From Nelumbo lutea (taxonomy: Eukaryota > Streptophyta > Magnoliopsida > Proteales > Nelumbonaceae), in contig JAKGHH010000002.1 in assembly GCA_022828595.1 (NCBI GenBank), positions 63,336,383 to 63,400,382 on the forward strand: a stretch of 64,000 bases of DNA. Direction: 5' to 3'. The first letter of the stretch is position 1. Each line of letters opens with the position of its first letter. The position numbers were made by a program, and so were the translations under genes. Under the pieces are notes generated by a model. The model saw only the letters and a list, made by a program, of their open reading frames with translations, was not told the DNA's origin and ran no database searches. Positions 20,651 through 32,385 of this stretch are shown in pieces.

Positions 20651-20864
20651 TGTTCTTGATTTTTATTGTTTTCAAAACTGAGAGAGAGATAGAGAGAGAG
20701 AGTAATATTCTTGAATTTCAAGTTTCAAAAATGTATTTTATTAAAATGTAGATTCTGATAAAATGAATATTAACGGGCTTTTCTTATTTCTTATTTTAAT
20801 TATACTTAAACCAAAAACCATTTCAATGTGGTTTAGTATGGAAGCTATATAGAGACTCAAAAGC

Positions 20865-21130
20865 ATGGTTTTCAAAACCGGATGGTTGGACCGGAAAAAC
20901 TGGGAACTGGTTAGGTGGCCGATTCCATTTTACCCCAGAACAGTAATTTTGCCAAAAACCGTTGATTTGGTCAACAAACTGCTGATTTAGGCGGTCAAAT
21001 AATTTGAATCATCCAATAGTTTTGGCCGTTATTTATTTATTTATTTTTTCTTATTTTTTGTCAGAACAGGCCATCCATTCGGTTCGAATGATTGGACCAT
21101 TCAACCTAGGAACTGGACCCCTGACTAGTT
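20865..21130. repeat. Dispersed repeat E, copy 1 (AAACCGG-rich)
   Basis: Phrases GGTTTTCAAAACCGGATGG, GGTCAACAAACTG and GAATGATTGGACCATTCAACC resemble, in reverse, the stretch 48600-48870 (CATCCGGTTTGAATGG ... GTTTGAAAACACTGG). It is probably an old non-autonomous transposon family. Confidence 0.5.
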
Positions 21131-22574
21131 TATTGTCCAATTTGATTTTAAAAATATCACTAAAAAAATCTTCTTCCAGGCTTCAATTTTCAAAAACAAA
21201 AATTATTTTTCGGGTTCATCTGAAAACATTTTCACTTTATTTTGAGAAAACATACATCCAAGAATGTGTTTTTGCTTATTGTTTTTTGTTAATGAGGCAT
21301 TTTCCATAAACAAACACAAAAGCAATCAACACCGCCAATACATTGGTCACTTCCTCACATCTAATGTATTTCTTCTTTTTCTCTTTATTGGGTGGGATGG
21401 GGGTTGAACAGGGGCAATACTTGGCTCCCACAATGGTTAGACAAAAGCGTCTGACCACCTCTTGATTTTAAATCTAAATCCAAATACTAAACTTTAAGCC
21501 CCAAATATTAAAAACCTAAAGTCTAAACCTTTAACCCTAATTTCTAAAATCTAAACTTTAAACCCTTAAATTTTAAAGGGAGAACGACCAATCAGCCCAA
21601 ATCAGAATTTTATAATCCCAAAGTACAGAAAGAATGCATCTTGACTGTGAATTAATGCCAAATTCATGGACAGGATGTGGTTTATAGGGGGGAGAGGGCT
21701 AATAGTAAGGGGGGCTGGAATTCAGAATTCTGCATCGTATGTATCGGCACTTGTTCGAATTTTAAATTCTAAACATTGATCCTAGACCTAAAATTATTGT
21801 GTAAAGTGTGGCTATGATAGGGCGTATGTCCTCCAACCTACAGGGAGACAAGTATTTTCAGTTGAACAGTATTACCGAAAAACAATAATATCATCATAAT
21901 TCACAACCATCTGCCCATTTGCGACGGTAGACTGCAAATCCGGACGAGCAGCTTTTTGGCACTGTGTTCATTTGGATAGGATCAGTTCAGGTGGCTTCAT
22001 TATACAAGAGCAGGAATCTAACAACTTGCACCAACAGAAACAATATAGCTCCTGACCGAATACAATGTCACCCTATCCTCTCCCATCATTTTCTTGGTTG
22101 GTACATGAATTATTTTAATTTGTTTACAACTTTTAGTATAACCATGTCATATATTCATCGACGCACTTAAATTTGTCAGGGAATTTTCTTTGGAATTATG
22201 GTGGGCCTCATGGATTCCACTGTTCTAGCTCCGACGCAAAGCCCAGGATTAATGCTCTGACTATTGAACTACTTTTGAAGCCCAATAAAGAAAGCCCACT
22301 AAGAGAAATATCTAGCTAAGCTATAAATTAAAGTATTCTTATGTGTATGACCCTTTTTCCTGAAATTAAGCCATATTAATGCAATTTTATTATAGGTCAT
22401 TACTTGGTGAAATGTTAAAAGTGAAATTATGGGTTCAAGTATGAGTGTGGTCACTTTATGCAAAAAGCGAAACAAAAGCCAATGTTTAGAACTGCATCCA
22501 GTCTATATGCCTCCCAAGACCCAGATAACTGGGACCAACATTCAGTAATGGCTTTTATAAGGCAATTTCATTTA
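21131..22574. other. Intergenic region with degenerate CCCTAAA-like tract
   Basis: At 21460-21580 variants of CTAAACTTTAAACC and CCCTAA recur irregularly, reminiscent of decayed telomere-type repeats but without any run of perfect units. Elsewhere I see no gene. Confidence 0.4.
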
Positions 22575-22683
22575 GGCTCAGTTTTGGAAAAAGTACGATT
22601 CAAATATATACAACACAAATACATACAAAATACAAGGTTTTGCACTATACATATTTGTATTTATATCCCTTCCAAACTGAGTC
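22575..22683. mobile_element. Tourist-like MITE (family B)
   Basis: This 109-bp element has ends GGCTCAGTTTTGGAAAAAGTA and, inverse, CCCTTCCAAACTGAGTC. It is flanked by TTA on the left and TCA (one change) on the right. The interior TACAAGGTTTTGCA is shared with the family in reverse. Confidence 0.72.
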
Positions 22684-25600
22684 TCAGGAACAAAAGAAAC
22701 TGAGGTAATAGAAAGGTGTCTAAAACTGCTTCTGTAATCAATAATCACTGTGAAAAATATGAATACTCCAAAGAGCTTGAAATTCAATATCCTGAGAGGT
22801 TAGGTCCTGAGCAAAACTTAGTAAGGGCTTCAAGACAAGAACAAACCTCCGTAGACAAAGCACTGGACTGGGACAGAGACGTGAAGCAACTAGGTTCATT
22901 TGCAACAACCGATTACATAGTGCTTGAGTGTTGGAAATGACAGTGAGAATGAAAGATGTATCCATTGAGAAAAAGAGCTGAATTAGGAACATAGTGCCTA
23001 TGTGCATGTAAAGCTTTTGGTGGACGACCCACATGCAATACTAGCTATACAAGGGAAAAACATACAGGAGGCCTAGAAATTAATTAAGCTAGCTAGAACA
23101 AATTATAGTACCAACTTAACTTCTGTTCTTGGGTTCATGCACCATTGCCAGTTAAAATCCTTTCACTGGATGCCAATCATCCATTTCTACTGTTCTACTC
23201 ACTTAACTCATAAAGGTGTCTAGATTCTCCTATCTCTAACTTTTCATAAACAATGAATTGATACATATCCTAGTGGCTATCAGTTAGTTGAATGCAGATG
23301 CTTATTACAAATGAACAACCGTGGTTAATTATTTGGAAAAAGCAGAAACTTTCATCTTTTCTAATGTGTTAGTCTCTTACCTAACACATTACACCACATG
23401 GAATTCTTGAATTTTTAAACATTTATTATGGCATTAATCAGAAACCAACTTTCTATCAACTTGATCAACAGAACATGTACATTCTTTCATCCTCATTAAA
23501 GATAGTAACAATTTTTTATTAAAAAATAAAGGCCCTGACCCCCCAGTTTAAAAGGTAGCATACATTGATTATAGAATTTAGTGTTAGGTAACACAAGCAA
23601 CTTTTCAATCAAATCAATAGATCTTAAATCTAGGACACCAATTTAATATTTTGTTTAAATTTAATTGCACCATAGTATATGCATAGTATCACCTGCACAG
23701 TAAAGACTTAATTAAGAATACATAAATAGTTTCAATTATAAAGCATATAATTAACCACCTATCAGATGCTAATCAACATAGAACAGCTTAAATCAAGTGG
23801 GTAGAGAGTTAGTTAAGAGAATACAACCTTGACCATTGTTCTAAAATGATTTGGACCCTACTTTGATCCTTCAATTTGTGATGAGATATTTGTGCCTGTA
23901 CATCAATAGCAGGAGATGATGTATATATCTACTTGATAAGGCTGAAATCATGGGCTTTACAAACACTACTTAAGAGTTGAGACACTGCTATTTAACACCT
24001 ACTTGTTTTGATCCAACAATTTGTAGATCACATCCATGGCTTGGGAAGCATTTCAAAGGCTTTCAATAGCAATTTTGGAGACCCACCTTTTCTCTTTTTA
24101 AAATTAATTAAGTGGAGTAGGTGAACTCAACTCTTATGGGGAAAATTACAGAAAACCCAGAAAGATGGTCCCTCACCCCAGGTTGGTGTAAGTACACATT
24201 CTTGGAGAAATTTAAAACCAAAGAACCCAAAGACATTATTGTGTGTGTGCCTTAATTTAAGTTGATGGCATGAATGTTTCACCATCAATTGTTGACAGAT
24301 CAGAGGGAATTTCGGGGGCTCCAAATGAAGTTCTTTTTGTGTGTATGTGTTTAACGAATTAGGATATGTTCCTCACAGCATTTATCATACCAGCCTCACA
24401 CTAGTTACATTCTACCGTGTATTAAAAACATTTCCCATGAATAATAATATAAAAGCACAGGAGACGTTCCCTATGTGTGGAAGATACATAATGTGAGATC
24501 GGTACGAGAAGCGTGGTCCGTGAGAAACAGATTCGGACTGGGATTGGGACTCGTATTTGACTGTTAGACATGCATACAAATTGGAGAATTAGGTAGTGAG
24601 AGTGATTAGGGTAGGTTTATGGGTGCCTTTGATGGAGACGCCTCTCCCAACAGAAGTCACCTTAAGTCAATTGCACCCTCAGTTAGCTTACGAGTAATGT
24701 CTGATGTGAATTGTTTCAAGTCGCCCATGTGAGAGAAACTTGATTAATTAGCAGCAGTTCAACTAATGCAAGTCTTACATTGGTTCCCCAACTACCCTTT
24801 TCTTTTGTGAATAAAATAACTATATTAACTACCACCAAAAACATATGACTTTACAGTGTCTGAGATACAACTGGACTGATATCAACCATCTGACCTCCTT
24901 TGGGTGCTTATTAGTTAGTCTATATCGGATGTTAGTTTTTCCCCTATCATCTCTTTCTCATATCATAGCCAAACCCACTATTAATTTCAATCCTGCCACA
25001 CACAAGATTTCTCACACCCTACAGTCTCTTGCACCCTTATATTTGGAATATTTTTTCATGAAAAAAGTATAAGTACAGAGATATCCGGAATGTAATGCAC
25101 GTCTTTCCATGTATTTTTCTACGCGAGAATAAAATGTGAAAGACACGAAAAATTTCATTTGAAGCTTATTGAAATCAGCCCAAAATAGATTTCTCACATC
25201 TTTTGGATGCTTTGGCTTTTGATGGCTAGATCTTCCTTGAACCAAATGAAAATGGACTGAAAATCGATCTACTCGATTTGTAAACAGTGGAAAGAGCGTG
25301 TAAAAAGACATGCCAAACGGGCCCTTTCTCTACCTACTCTCTAATTACAGTACACTGCAACTGCACATCTCACAGTATAACATGGGGATGCATAACTGCA
25401 ATTCAAGAAGATGAATAGAATGAATAGAGAATGGTGAGCAAGAAATCAGATTCGAAATGCAACACTCAGATTCAAGACGGGATATTCCCGATTTGAACTT
25501 GTCATAGGGACATAGGGACATGTTCTCAATTCACATATTGGAAACATTTCCCGTGAAAAATCCAGTTCGGATGGAACGTGGGATGGGTAATATGTGGGGA

Positions 25601-26784
25601 GCCCATCCTCAATCTCCTGTGATGATAGAATATTTCAACTATAATTGTTTCCATCTTTATAAACCAATAAAAATTCCCCTTTCATTTAAAAATATTTTCA
25701 TTATAAAATAAGAGCCTCATCTGACTCATATCACAAAATCTCTCAACAGTATCAAATTTCAATACGCAACATTACATCGATGATTCCACAAAATGTCGTT
25801 TTTATGATCCAGGAATCCCCTCTCTCACAAAATCCAAGACATAATCATTACATTGGTTTTCAAAAAGTGATTGAATAGTGTTTCCAGTTTTTGATGTGAC
25901 AAATTGATGCAAGAGAATGCTCCTAAAACGCATCCGTGCCAAACAGAACCTCTGTTTGCAACATAAACCCAATAGCGCGCCAATACCCACCCATAAACTA
26001 ATCCATAACAGATTAGTAGATTACCGCGAGTAGACCGGGTCCCTCAGTGAAGGACACCGCCTCCTGCTTTCTTTACTCAATCATCGCAGGTTGAATACAA
26101 TAGTTTAAATATATTTTATTATTACTCAGGAATCAGGATTCTCATTTCTTTTCTGGGGTACCATTCAATTGAAATAGTTTCTGATTATTTATCCTTCAGC
26201 ACACTGTAACACCACATTCTATTGGAATCTTGCTCAAGATAAAGAAGAAAGCTAGCTAATTAATTAAATACAAAGTCTGGGTGATCAGGCCAATGACCTC
26301 TGTGCTCTGGGGGTCCGGCCATTAACCATCTAATTACTTGCAGAGAGTAAAAAAACTAAAAATTAAAAAGAGAAACAGAGAGCGAGAGATAGATGGCCCA
26401 GAGTTTTCTTCCACAGTCGTCGTCTCAGAGATGGAGCCAGGTTAGAGGGAAAAACCAGAAGAAAAAGCCATAATAACATTGAAGGAGGACTGTTGGAGAA
26501 GTGGGAAAGTACAAATTCTAGATTCATGTTCTTTCTCAAACTCCTAACAGACAATATAAAAGTACTGTTGCCCATCTTTTCTGTACACCACGATAAATAT
26601 ATCAATCCACCCCCACTGACACGAGACGGACATGCAACAAAATGCGAGATCCACTGTGAGCCGTTGGATCAATGATCGTCACACCTCTTCATTATCGTCG
26701 CTCACATGGTTGGTGGTTGTTCGTGTCATCAGTCAGGGGTCCGACTAACATGCGTTCACTGTCTCGTGCATGGGCAATGGGGAT
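22684..26784. other. Intergenic region downstream of the P450
   Basis: No gene is recognised. The plus frame at 22716-22940 (74 codons) shows no known motif. A copy of repeat D lies at about 24355-24520 and a partial piece at 25500-25560. The ends of short frames at 26363-26675 are AT/GA-rich and look accidental. The 3' UTR of the P450 must lie just left of 26785, but I see no clear AATAAA on the minus strand. Confidence 0.5.
24355..24520. repeat. Dispersed MITE-like repeat D, copy 2
   Basis: It has GATATGTTCCTCACAG, ACCAGCCTCACAC, central TATTAAAAACATTTCCCATG with AATAATAATATA, and right GTGAGATCGGTACGAG. The block order is the same as at 20500. Confidence 0.55.
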
Positions 26785-28296
26785 TTATGAGGACGAGCTC
26801 CGCCTTCTTTCACGAACCAGGGCGGGGAGACCACCGCTCACGGTTGCGGTGAGTCCCGGAGCGAACCTCGGCGAATCGTTGTCTTCCACTACTTGGATTT
26901 CGAAACTTCGTACCACAGCTAGTACCACGCTTTTAATCTCCACCAGTGACATTTCCTTGCCGAGACAGACCCTGAGTCCGGCCTGAAACACCGGGTATTT
27001 GAATGGATTTTCAGGCGAAAAAACGCCGTTCTTCAACCATCTCTCTGGCTTGAATTCGAGGCAGTCTGGACCCCATAAATCTTCCATCCGGCCCATTGCG
27101 TAAGGATGATAGGTCACCCTTGTTCCTCTCTTCACCGCCGTGCCGTCAGGGAGTACGTCGTCTTCCTGGGAGAATTTGGAGTCAAATTGGACGGGTGGGT
27201 ACAGCCGCAAGCTCTCGTAAACGGCCGAGTGCAAATAATGCATCTCTCGGATTTGTTCAAAACTTGCGAGTTCCTGAGTTGGTCCCATGACTCGGTCTGA
27301 TTCGTTGAGGATTGTCGCCGCTACTTCTGGGTGCTTTGCCAATAGCCAGAAAAAGCTGGTCAACGCAGAAGCAACTGTGTCACGTCCGGCTAACAGAAAA
27401 CTTATTACGATATCTCTCAGGTACTTGTCGTCGTTGATGGTGCCCATGAACCTAGAGAGAAGGTCTTGACTGGCGGAGAATCCCATCTTACGCCGCTGTC
27501 TTATAACCTCTTTTGCGAGGACGTTGATTAATCGGATAGCCTTCTTCAGCTTTTTCTCCGACCCCAAATTCAACATCCGCTTTATCTTCCAGATAAGCGG
27601 AGATAGCGACAACGCTCGCTGAGCTGATAATCTGGACGCCAAATCAAAGGCCATTGCGAACTCCGAGATGGGAAGCGATAGCTCCAGGCAACCGGGGTCT
27701 AGTCCGAACGAGAATCGACAAATGTTATCGAACGTGAATCTTCGAAACACGTCCTGTAAATCTAGCACGCGTCCTTCGCCGGCAGCCGACGATAAGAGCG
27801 GGACAAGCCGACGCTTGATCTCGGTGGTGACTATCTCGAAGGCGAATGATCTTATCGAGACGCTACCCAGCTCCAGACTCGCCAGTTTCCGCTGAAACTT
27901 CCATGTATCTCCGTCGACGTTGAAGATGCCACGACCCAAGAGGTCACCCAGGATCACGGAGAAAGGCTTCCCTTTTGGGTAATTTTCAAACCTCGTCTTC
28001 AGCATATACTCGACGTTATCCGGATTGGCTGTGATCGTGTTTCTGAGCACATGGACATGGATGGTCTTGCTGGGAGACTTCTTGAGGAGATGGGTATACC
28101 AGTCGCAGAGATTGTCGAATTCAATCGACCAGCTCGCGGTAAGATAACTACGACAGACGTCACAGTTACACCAGAGCTTCAGTCTCAGTACGAAGAGCAA
28201 GAGAGAGAAGAGAGAGAAGGAGAGGGCGAAGGAGAAGAAGAAATAGCAGAAAGAGGTCTGGAGGGACTGTAAGGAGAAGGAGCTTTCGGACTCCAT
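26785..28296 (-). CDS. CYP94C: Cytochrome P450, CYP94C type (12-hydroxy-JA-Ile carboxylase-like)
   Basis: This is a single intronless frame of 503 residues, the usual length and structure for CYP94C genes. Residues 15-40 form a hydrophobic ER-membrane anchor, followed by the CNCDVCRSYLTASW segment typical of this subfamily in place of a proline-rich hinge. The C-helix is WKFQRK (132-137). The I-helix oxygen-binding motif is AGRDTVAS (303-310); the Val after DT is, as I recall, normal for CYP94C. ExxR is ESLR (361-364) and PERW is 417-420. The heme loop is FQAGLRVCLG (437-446), with Cys444 as iron ligand. All catalytic motifs are intact. By family knowledge the enzyme oxidises 12-hydroxy-jasmonoyl-isoleucine to the 12-carboxy form, ending jasmonate signalling. 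Its exact substrate here is inferred. The ATG at 28296 is the only upstream Met consistent with the anchor. Its base composition is clearly richer in GC than its surroundings. Confidence 0.95.
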   Translation of the reverse strand: MESESSFSLQSLQTSFCYFFFSFALSFSLFSLLLFVLRLKLWCNCDVCRSYLTASWSIEFDNLCDWYTHLLKKSPSKTIHVHVLRNTITANPDNVEYMLKTRFENYPKGKPFSVILGDLLGRGIFNVDGDTWKFQRKLASLELGSVSIRSFAFEIVTTEIKRRLVPLLSSAAGEGRVLDLQDVFRRFTFDNICRFSFGLDPGCLELSLPISEFAMAFDLASRLSAQRALSLSPLIWKIKRMLNLGSEKKLKKAIRLINVLAKEVIRQRRKMGFSASQDLLSRFMGTINDDKYLRDIVISFLLAGRDTVASALTSFFWLLAKHPEVAATILNESDRVMGPTQELASFEQIREMHYLHSAVYESLRLYPPVQFDSKFSQEDDVLPDGTAVKRGTRVTYHPYAMGRMEDLWGPDCLEFKPERWLKNGVFSPENPFKYPVFQAGLRVCLGKEMSLVEIKSVVLAVVRSFEIQVVEDNDSPRFAPGLTATVSGGLPALVRERRRSSSS

Positions 28297-28360
28297 TGAT
28301 GGTTATGTCGATGATCGATGAAAAAAAATCACAAGTGGAAGGAGGCAGGAAAGATAGTCC

Positions 28361-28367
28361 TTTTATA
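28361..28367 (-). promoter_or_regulatory. TATA box of CYP94C
   Basis: TATAAAA on the minus strand lies 65-71 bases before the ATG. This would give a 5' UTR of only about 35-40 bases. It is the only good TATA match in the first 150 upstream bases. Confidence 0.6.
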
Positions 28368-28622
28368 TTGTTTCCGATTTCTGCTTTGTCTGGCATATTA
28401 TTAAGTATTTTTTTTCTTTCTTACTTTCCACCCAAACTGAAAATTTCAGAACCACACATAAAAAACATAGAAAGCAAAAGAAGAAAACAAATGTAGAAAA
28501 AAAAAAAAAAAGCAGAAGAGAAAAATAAATAGAACACGGATAACTCGTGCGCTAAATACCGAGGGTCGGTCATCTGACTCCTCTTTTTAAGTCTCTGCCA
28601 TTCGTCAAGGGCAACATTTGTT

Positions 28623-28628
28623 CACGTG
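28623..28628. promoter_or_regulatory. G-box upstream of CYP94C
   Basis: The palindrome CACGTG (context TTCACGTGCT) lies about 330 bases before the ATG and 255 before the TATA box. G-boxes of this type bind MYC2-class bHLH factors, which induce jasmonate-catabolism genes. The link to regulation here is inferred. Confidence 0.45.
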
Positions 28629-29738
28629 CTGCTATTTTTGAAATGTATTGAACAAGGAGTCTCTTTTTTCTTTTCTTTTGTTTTTCTTTATTTTCCTTCT
28701 CTTCTCCCCTTTCTCCTCCTTGTCCTCTATTGTCTGTTCGTTTTGTGCGAAAGAAGGAGGCCTGTGGTGAATGTGATTTAGGTTATAGGCTGGAAGGTAG
28801 GGAACACATCCGATTAGTATTTTACTAAATTTGTTTTTTTTTTTATGATTGAATTAATTGATTTTGATTAAAATTTATGTTCATTGTACTGGTTTGTCTT
28901 GAGGTTCCTTGTTTTTTATTTTGTTTTATGTTAAATATATATTTTATGAAATAAGTTGTGCTAGTGGGCCCCACATCCATGTGGCTCAAATACATCTATA
29001 GTAATGAAGTGGGGCTGTGATTGTATTAGGTGAAGCCGTTCATATTTGAAAGTGACAGGATAAACGAATTTAGATAAGGAAAACAATATATAGATAATTA
29101 AGTATATTGTTAACCTTGTAGGGACATTAAATAGAACAGAATGGTGAAACAGGATTCATGTAAGTATGTTTATGGGGCAATGTGTACGACGGGATAGTCC
29201 ATCTTCCAAAATCCATAACCCCTCAATCTTGATGAAAGTGGGATTAGATTCTAAGTCTCTATTACAACCAGTTAGAGATGATAATAATTCTTAAATTTGT
29301 TATCTTTTCTTAATTTTGATATAGTAATATGCTCTATTTTTTTTTTTCTTTCTCACTTCATTGTTAAATGTTTCCAACTATATCAAAGTACTTTTGAAAA
29401 AGACCGCTCAAATGGTATGTCATATCCAGACAATACGCTAACTAATTTAAGCAAACATCTTAAGGTTTTACTCAACTTAACCCTATGGGCTGTTTGGTAT
29501 AGTGGGCGTTTCAAGTAGAAATACAGCTTTGGTGAGTGCCACTGAAATAATATTCCTGGCGATGTTGCAATTGGATAAATAGTGTGAATGTGCGTTATGA
29601 AGAGATGTTTATTTACACATTTAGAAGATCCTGATCAACTATGAAAATCAGAATGATCAGATGATATCGACTATTTCCTTTTTGTTTACAGCAGGGAGTT
29701 TCCCAAAACGTTTTTAGTCAACACTTAGGCATATATAT

Positions 29739-29984
29739 GTGAAACCCTTTCTTTTTTCTGCCTTTTCTTACAAACCAAACACAGCATATATAAACATAAG
29801 ATGGTAAAAAATGAAACTGACCATGCCCATTTTTGGTCTAGGAGGTCTTCTATGTGAAACCCATCCTTTCCCTTTTCTGCCTTTTCTTTCAAACCAAACG
29901 CAGCATAAACAGAAGATTGTAGAAAATGAAACTGACAATGCCCATTTTTGGTGTAGATGGTCTCCTATGTGAAATCCATCTTTG
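29739..29984 (+). repeat. 115-bp tandem repeat, two copies and a stub
   Basis: Units start GTGAAACCC at 29739 and 29854, with a partial third from 29969 (GTGAAATCC). Each unit carries TTTCAAACCAAACGCAGCAT-like sequence, which is a Tourist-type MITE end, followed by ATGAAACTGACCATGCCC. The copies differ at a modest number of bases. Confidence 0.88.
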
Positions 29985-31669
29985 TGCAGAAACCCGATTT
30001 AAGATTAACCTTAATTTTTTAGGCATCTTTAGGTTGAATCAACAAATAATTTGTATTACATGGAAAACCTAAATTTAAACATTGATACTGGAAATTTTAC
30101 CAATCATGCAGGGTCTATGGATGCTTTGGAAATATATTATTTTTTAATTTTGATTTAAAGCTGATAATGACATGGGCCGTGAATAACACAACAATCTTTG
30201 TAAAATTTTACCAAACTATATTTTTATAACAATAATATTCAAATATTATACAAAATCTTCATTTTATTTTCACTTGTTGATATGAAAAACCTCTAGGGTT
30301 CAATCATGACACTGGAAAAACATTCAACCGATCAACTGGTACATAAAAATGATAACCAATCAGGTGGTATTCGCATCAAAATTCATGGGGTATTTTCGGC
30401 ATCATAAGTTTGCCCACCTCAGTTTTGTCATTTTTTGAGTTATAGTCGTTGATTTAATATTGCACCTTGTACCAGAAACCATCAATCAATCACTAAGTCC
30501 AGCAGCGGAGACATTATTTGTTGAGGCAGAATAATTGAAAACTTCGGTGGTATACAAAGTTCTAATATAATAAATTGGCGTTGATATTATAGTTAAAAGA
30601 AGTTTATAATTATGTAGGGATTCTAGAGAATACATATAAACTACCATGAATCCACCAAATTTATTAAGTATGGTCCGCAGTCAGCATGATGGTCAGGTTC
30701 TTTGAATGGTAGGACCGAGCATTGGTTCGGTCAGTCTCTCTTATTTTATATCAAACCAAACACAGCCTAAGAATCAAAGAATCAACTGATTAAGTCAAAA
30801 TAAAAATAACTGCCAGAGAGAGAGAGGTTCCACCCAAAAGCAAAATACCTAGGATAATACATTCTAAACAATCTGATTGAGCCAAACTTACAGTCAGAAA
30901 ATATGCTTTAGCATCAGGCGTACATTTGAAAATTTAAGGCTTCGGCTTCGGCTTCAACTTCAAGCCTTGAACTCAGATATGTTGGATTGGGCTGGGTTAT
31001 CTATGCCCCATCCAAGCCCAATAGCTATGCCTACAGCAAGTTTCCTTTTTATTTACATTATGTAAAATAAAATAAAATAAAATATAACAAACTCCTATGA
31101 TCTTATGTGATTTTGAGAAACCAGCGTGATTTCTTGGTCCATTGTTCATATTTTCTAAAAACTATTAACTACTAACTTTTCTCTCATAGCTACAACATGA
31201 ATGAATTCTCTCTTAACAAAAACACAATCAAATAAGATTAGAAGCTCACTATTTGAATGCTTGGTTTGCAATTTTGTATAAATAAAAGAACTTGAGGAAG
31301 CATTTTCACTTATACATTTTATATATCCTCCCATTTCAAAAGATGACAAAAAGGAGAGAAAATTAAAAAAAATAATAATAAAAAGAAAAATGGTGCTTTC
31401 TACTCAACCATATAAATGCAAACATCAGATTATATTTTTGTACCTTTAGTTGGCTTGTTTTTAGAATTAATCCTTTTCTTTTTTTTTGATCCATGCACCT
31501 CTTATTAAGGAATGAAAACTGACAACTCATCTCATTTTGTTCCTGATGGATGTGTTTTGAATAGGTAATATTTGGTGTTAGGGCATGAAAAAAGGTAGCT
31601 CAGATCTCCTTCAAGCAAAAACTCATCTCATTTTGCTTTCAGGGAATCCTATCGCCATGAAAGATTCCA

Positions 31670-31830
31670 GCAAATCTGTTCCTCATCGAGCACTCCTCAG
31701 ACCAATCTCACAGTACATCCCAGCCATGCATTGAAAACATCTTCCCATAAATAACAACATACAAATATAGGAAATATTCCCGTATAGCCACACTATGCTG
31801 TGAGGTTGGTATAAGGAACAAATCCAAATT
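31670..31830. repeat. Dispersed MITE-like repeat D, copy 3
   Basis: It has GTTCCTCATCGAGC, CAGACCAATCTCACAG, central ATTGAAAACATCTTCCCAT, and right TGTGAGGTTGGTATAAGGAAC. The ends are inverse over about 20 bases. Confidence 0.6.
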
Positions 31831-32199
31831 TGGCATGAAATGGGTTGAATAAACAGATTTGGTTAGACCCGAAGTCCAACTCATCTCCCTCTCTCTCTCT
31901 CTCCAACAAGTCAGACTTTCTTATCCAATGTCTTCTTCCAAGTTGAAGCTGGAATAATTGAAGAAAATTAACAATCTTAGCCAAGAAAATTATGGGTAAT
32001 ATGACTCATTGTACACGTTATTAAAAGTTTAGTGGGCGTTGAGTTGTTTTATCTACTGATTACTCAATATGATGATTTAGTGATGAAAAATTGACTTCTT
32101 CCATTATACCTTCTTTTATGCATCCACAGGGTATTATTTTTCAATCTCTGTGTTGAAAATATCAATTCTATCAAATGTTATGCATTATCCTCTCTTCAC

Positions 32200-32385
32200 T
32201 ACATATTTCTGGAACGAGTTCACATCTCCGCCCACAACGCCCCACAGCATATTCCCACGGTGTATTGAAAACATCCTCTAATGATAATATCAGTCTTAAT
32301 AATGTCATCATAGAAGATGCTCACAATACACAGCCGAGATATCCAGTGGGGCGGAGATGTGATCTCTTCTCAAACATCCGCTGTT
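32200..32385. repeat. Dispersed MITE-like repeat D, copy 4
   Basis: Left CTGGAACGAGTTCACATCTCC and right GGGGCGGAGATGTGATC are inverse. The centre has GTATTGAAAACATCCTCTAATG. This is the same family arrangement with a diverged sequence. Confidence 0.5.

Noticed and set aside
22716..22940. A 74-codon frame with polar, gene-like composition
   Set aside because: No recognisable motif, not continued by splicing signals, and adjacent to a MITE. Kept as unsupported.
27096..28272. Several plus-strand frames over the P450
   Set aside because: They are complements of the well-supported CYP94C coding sequence.
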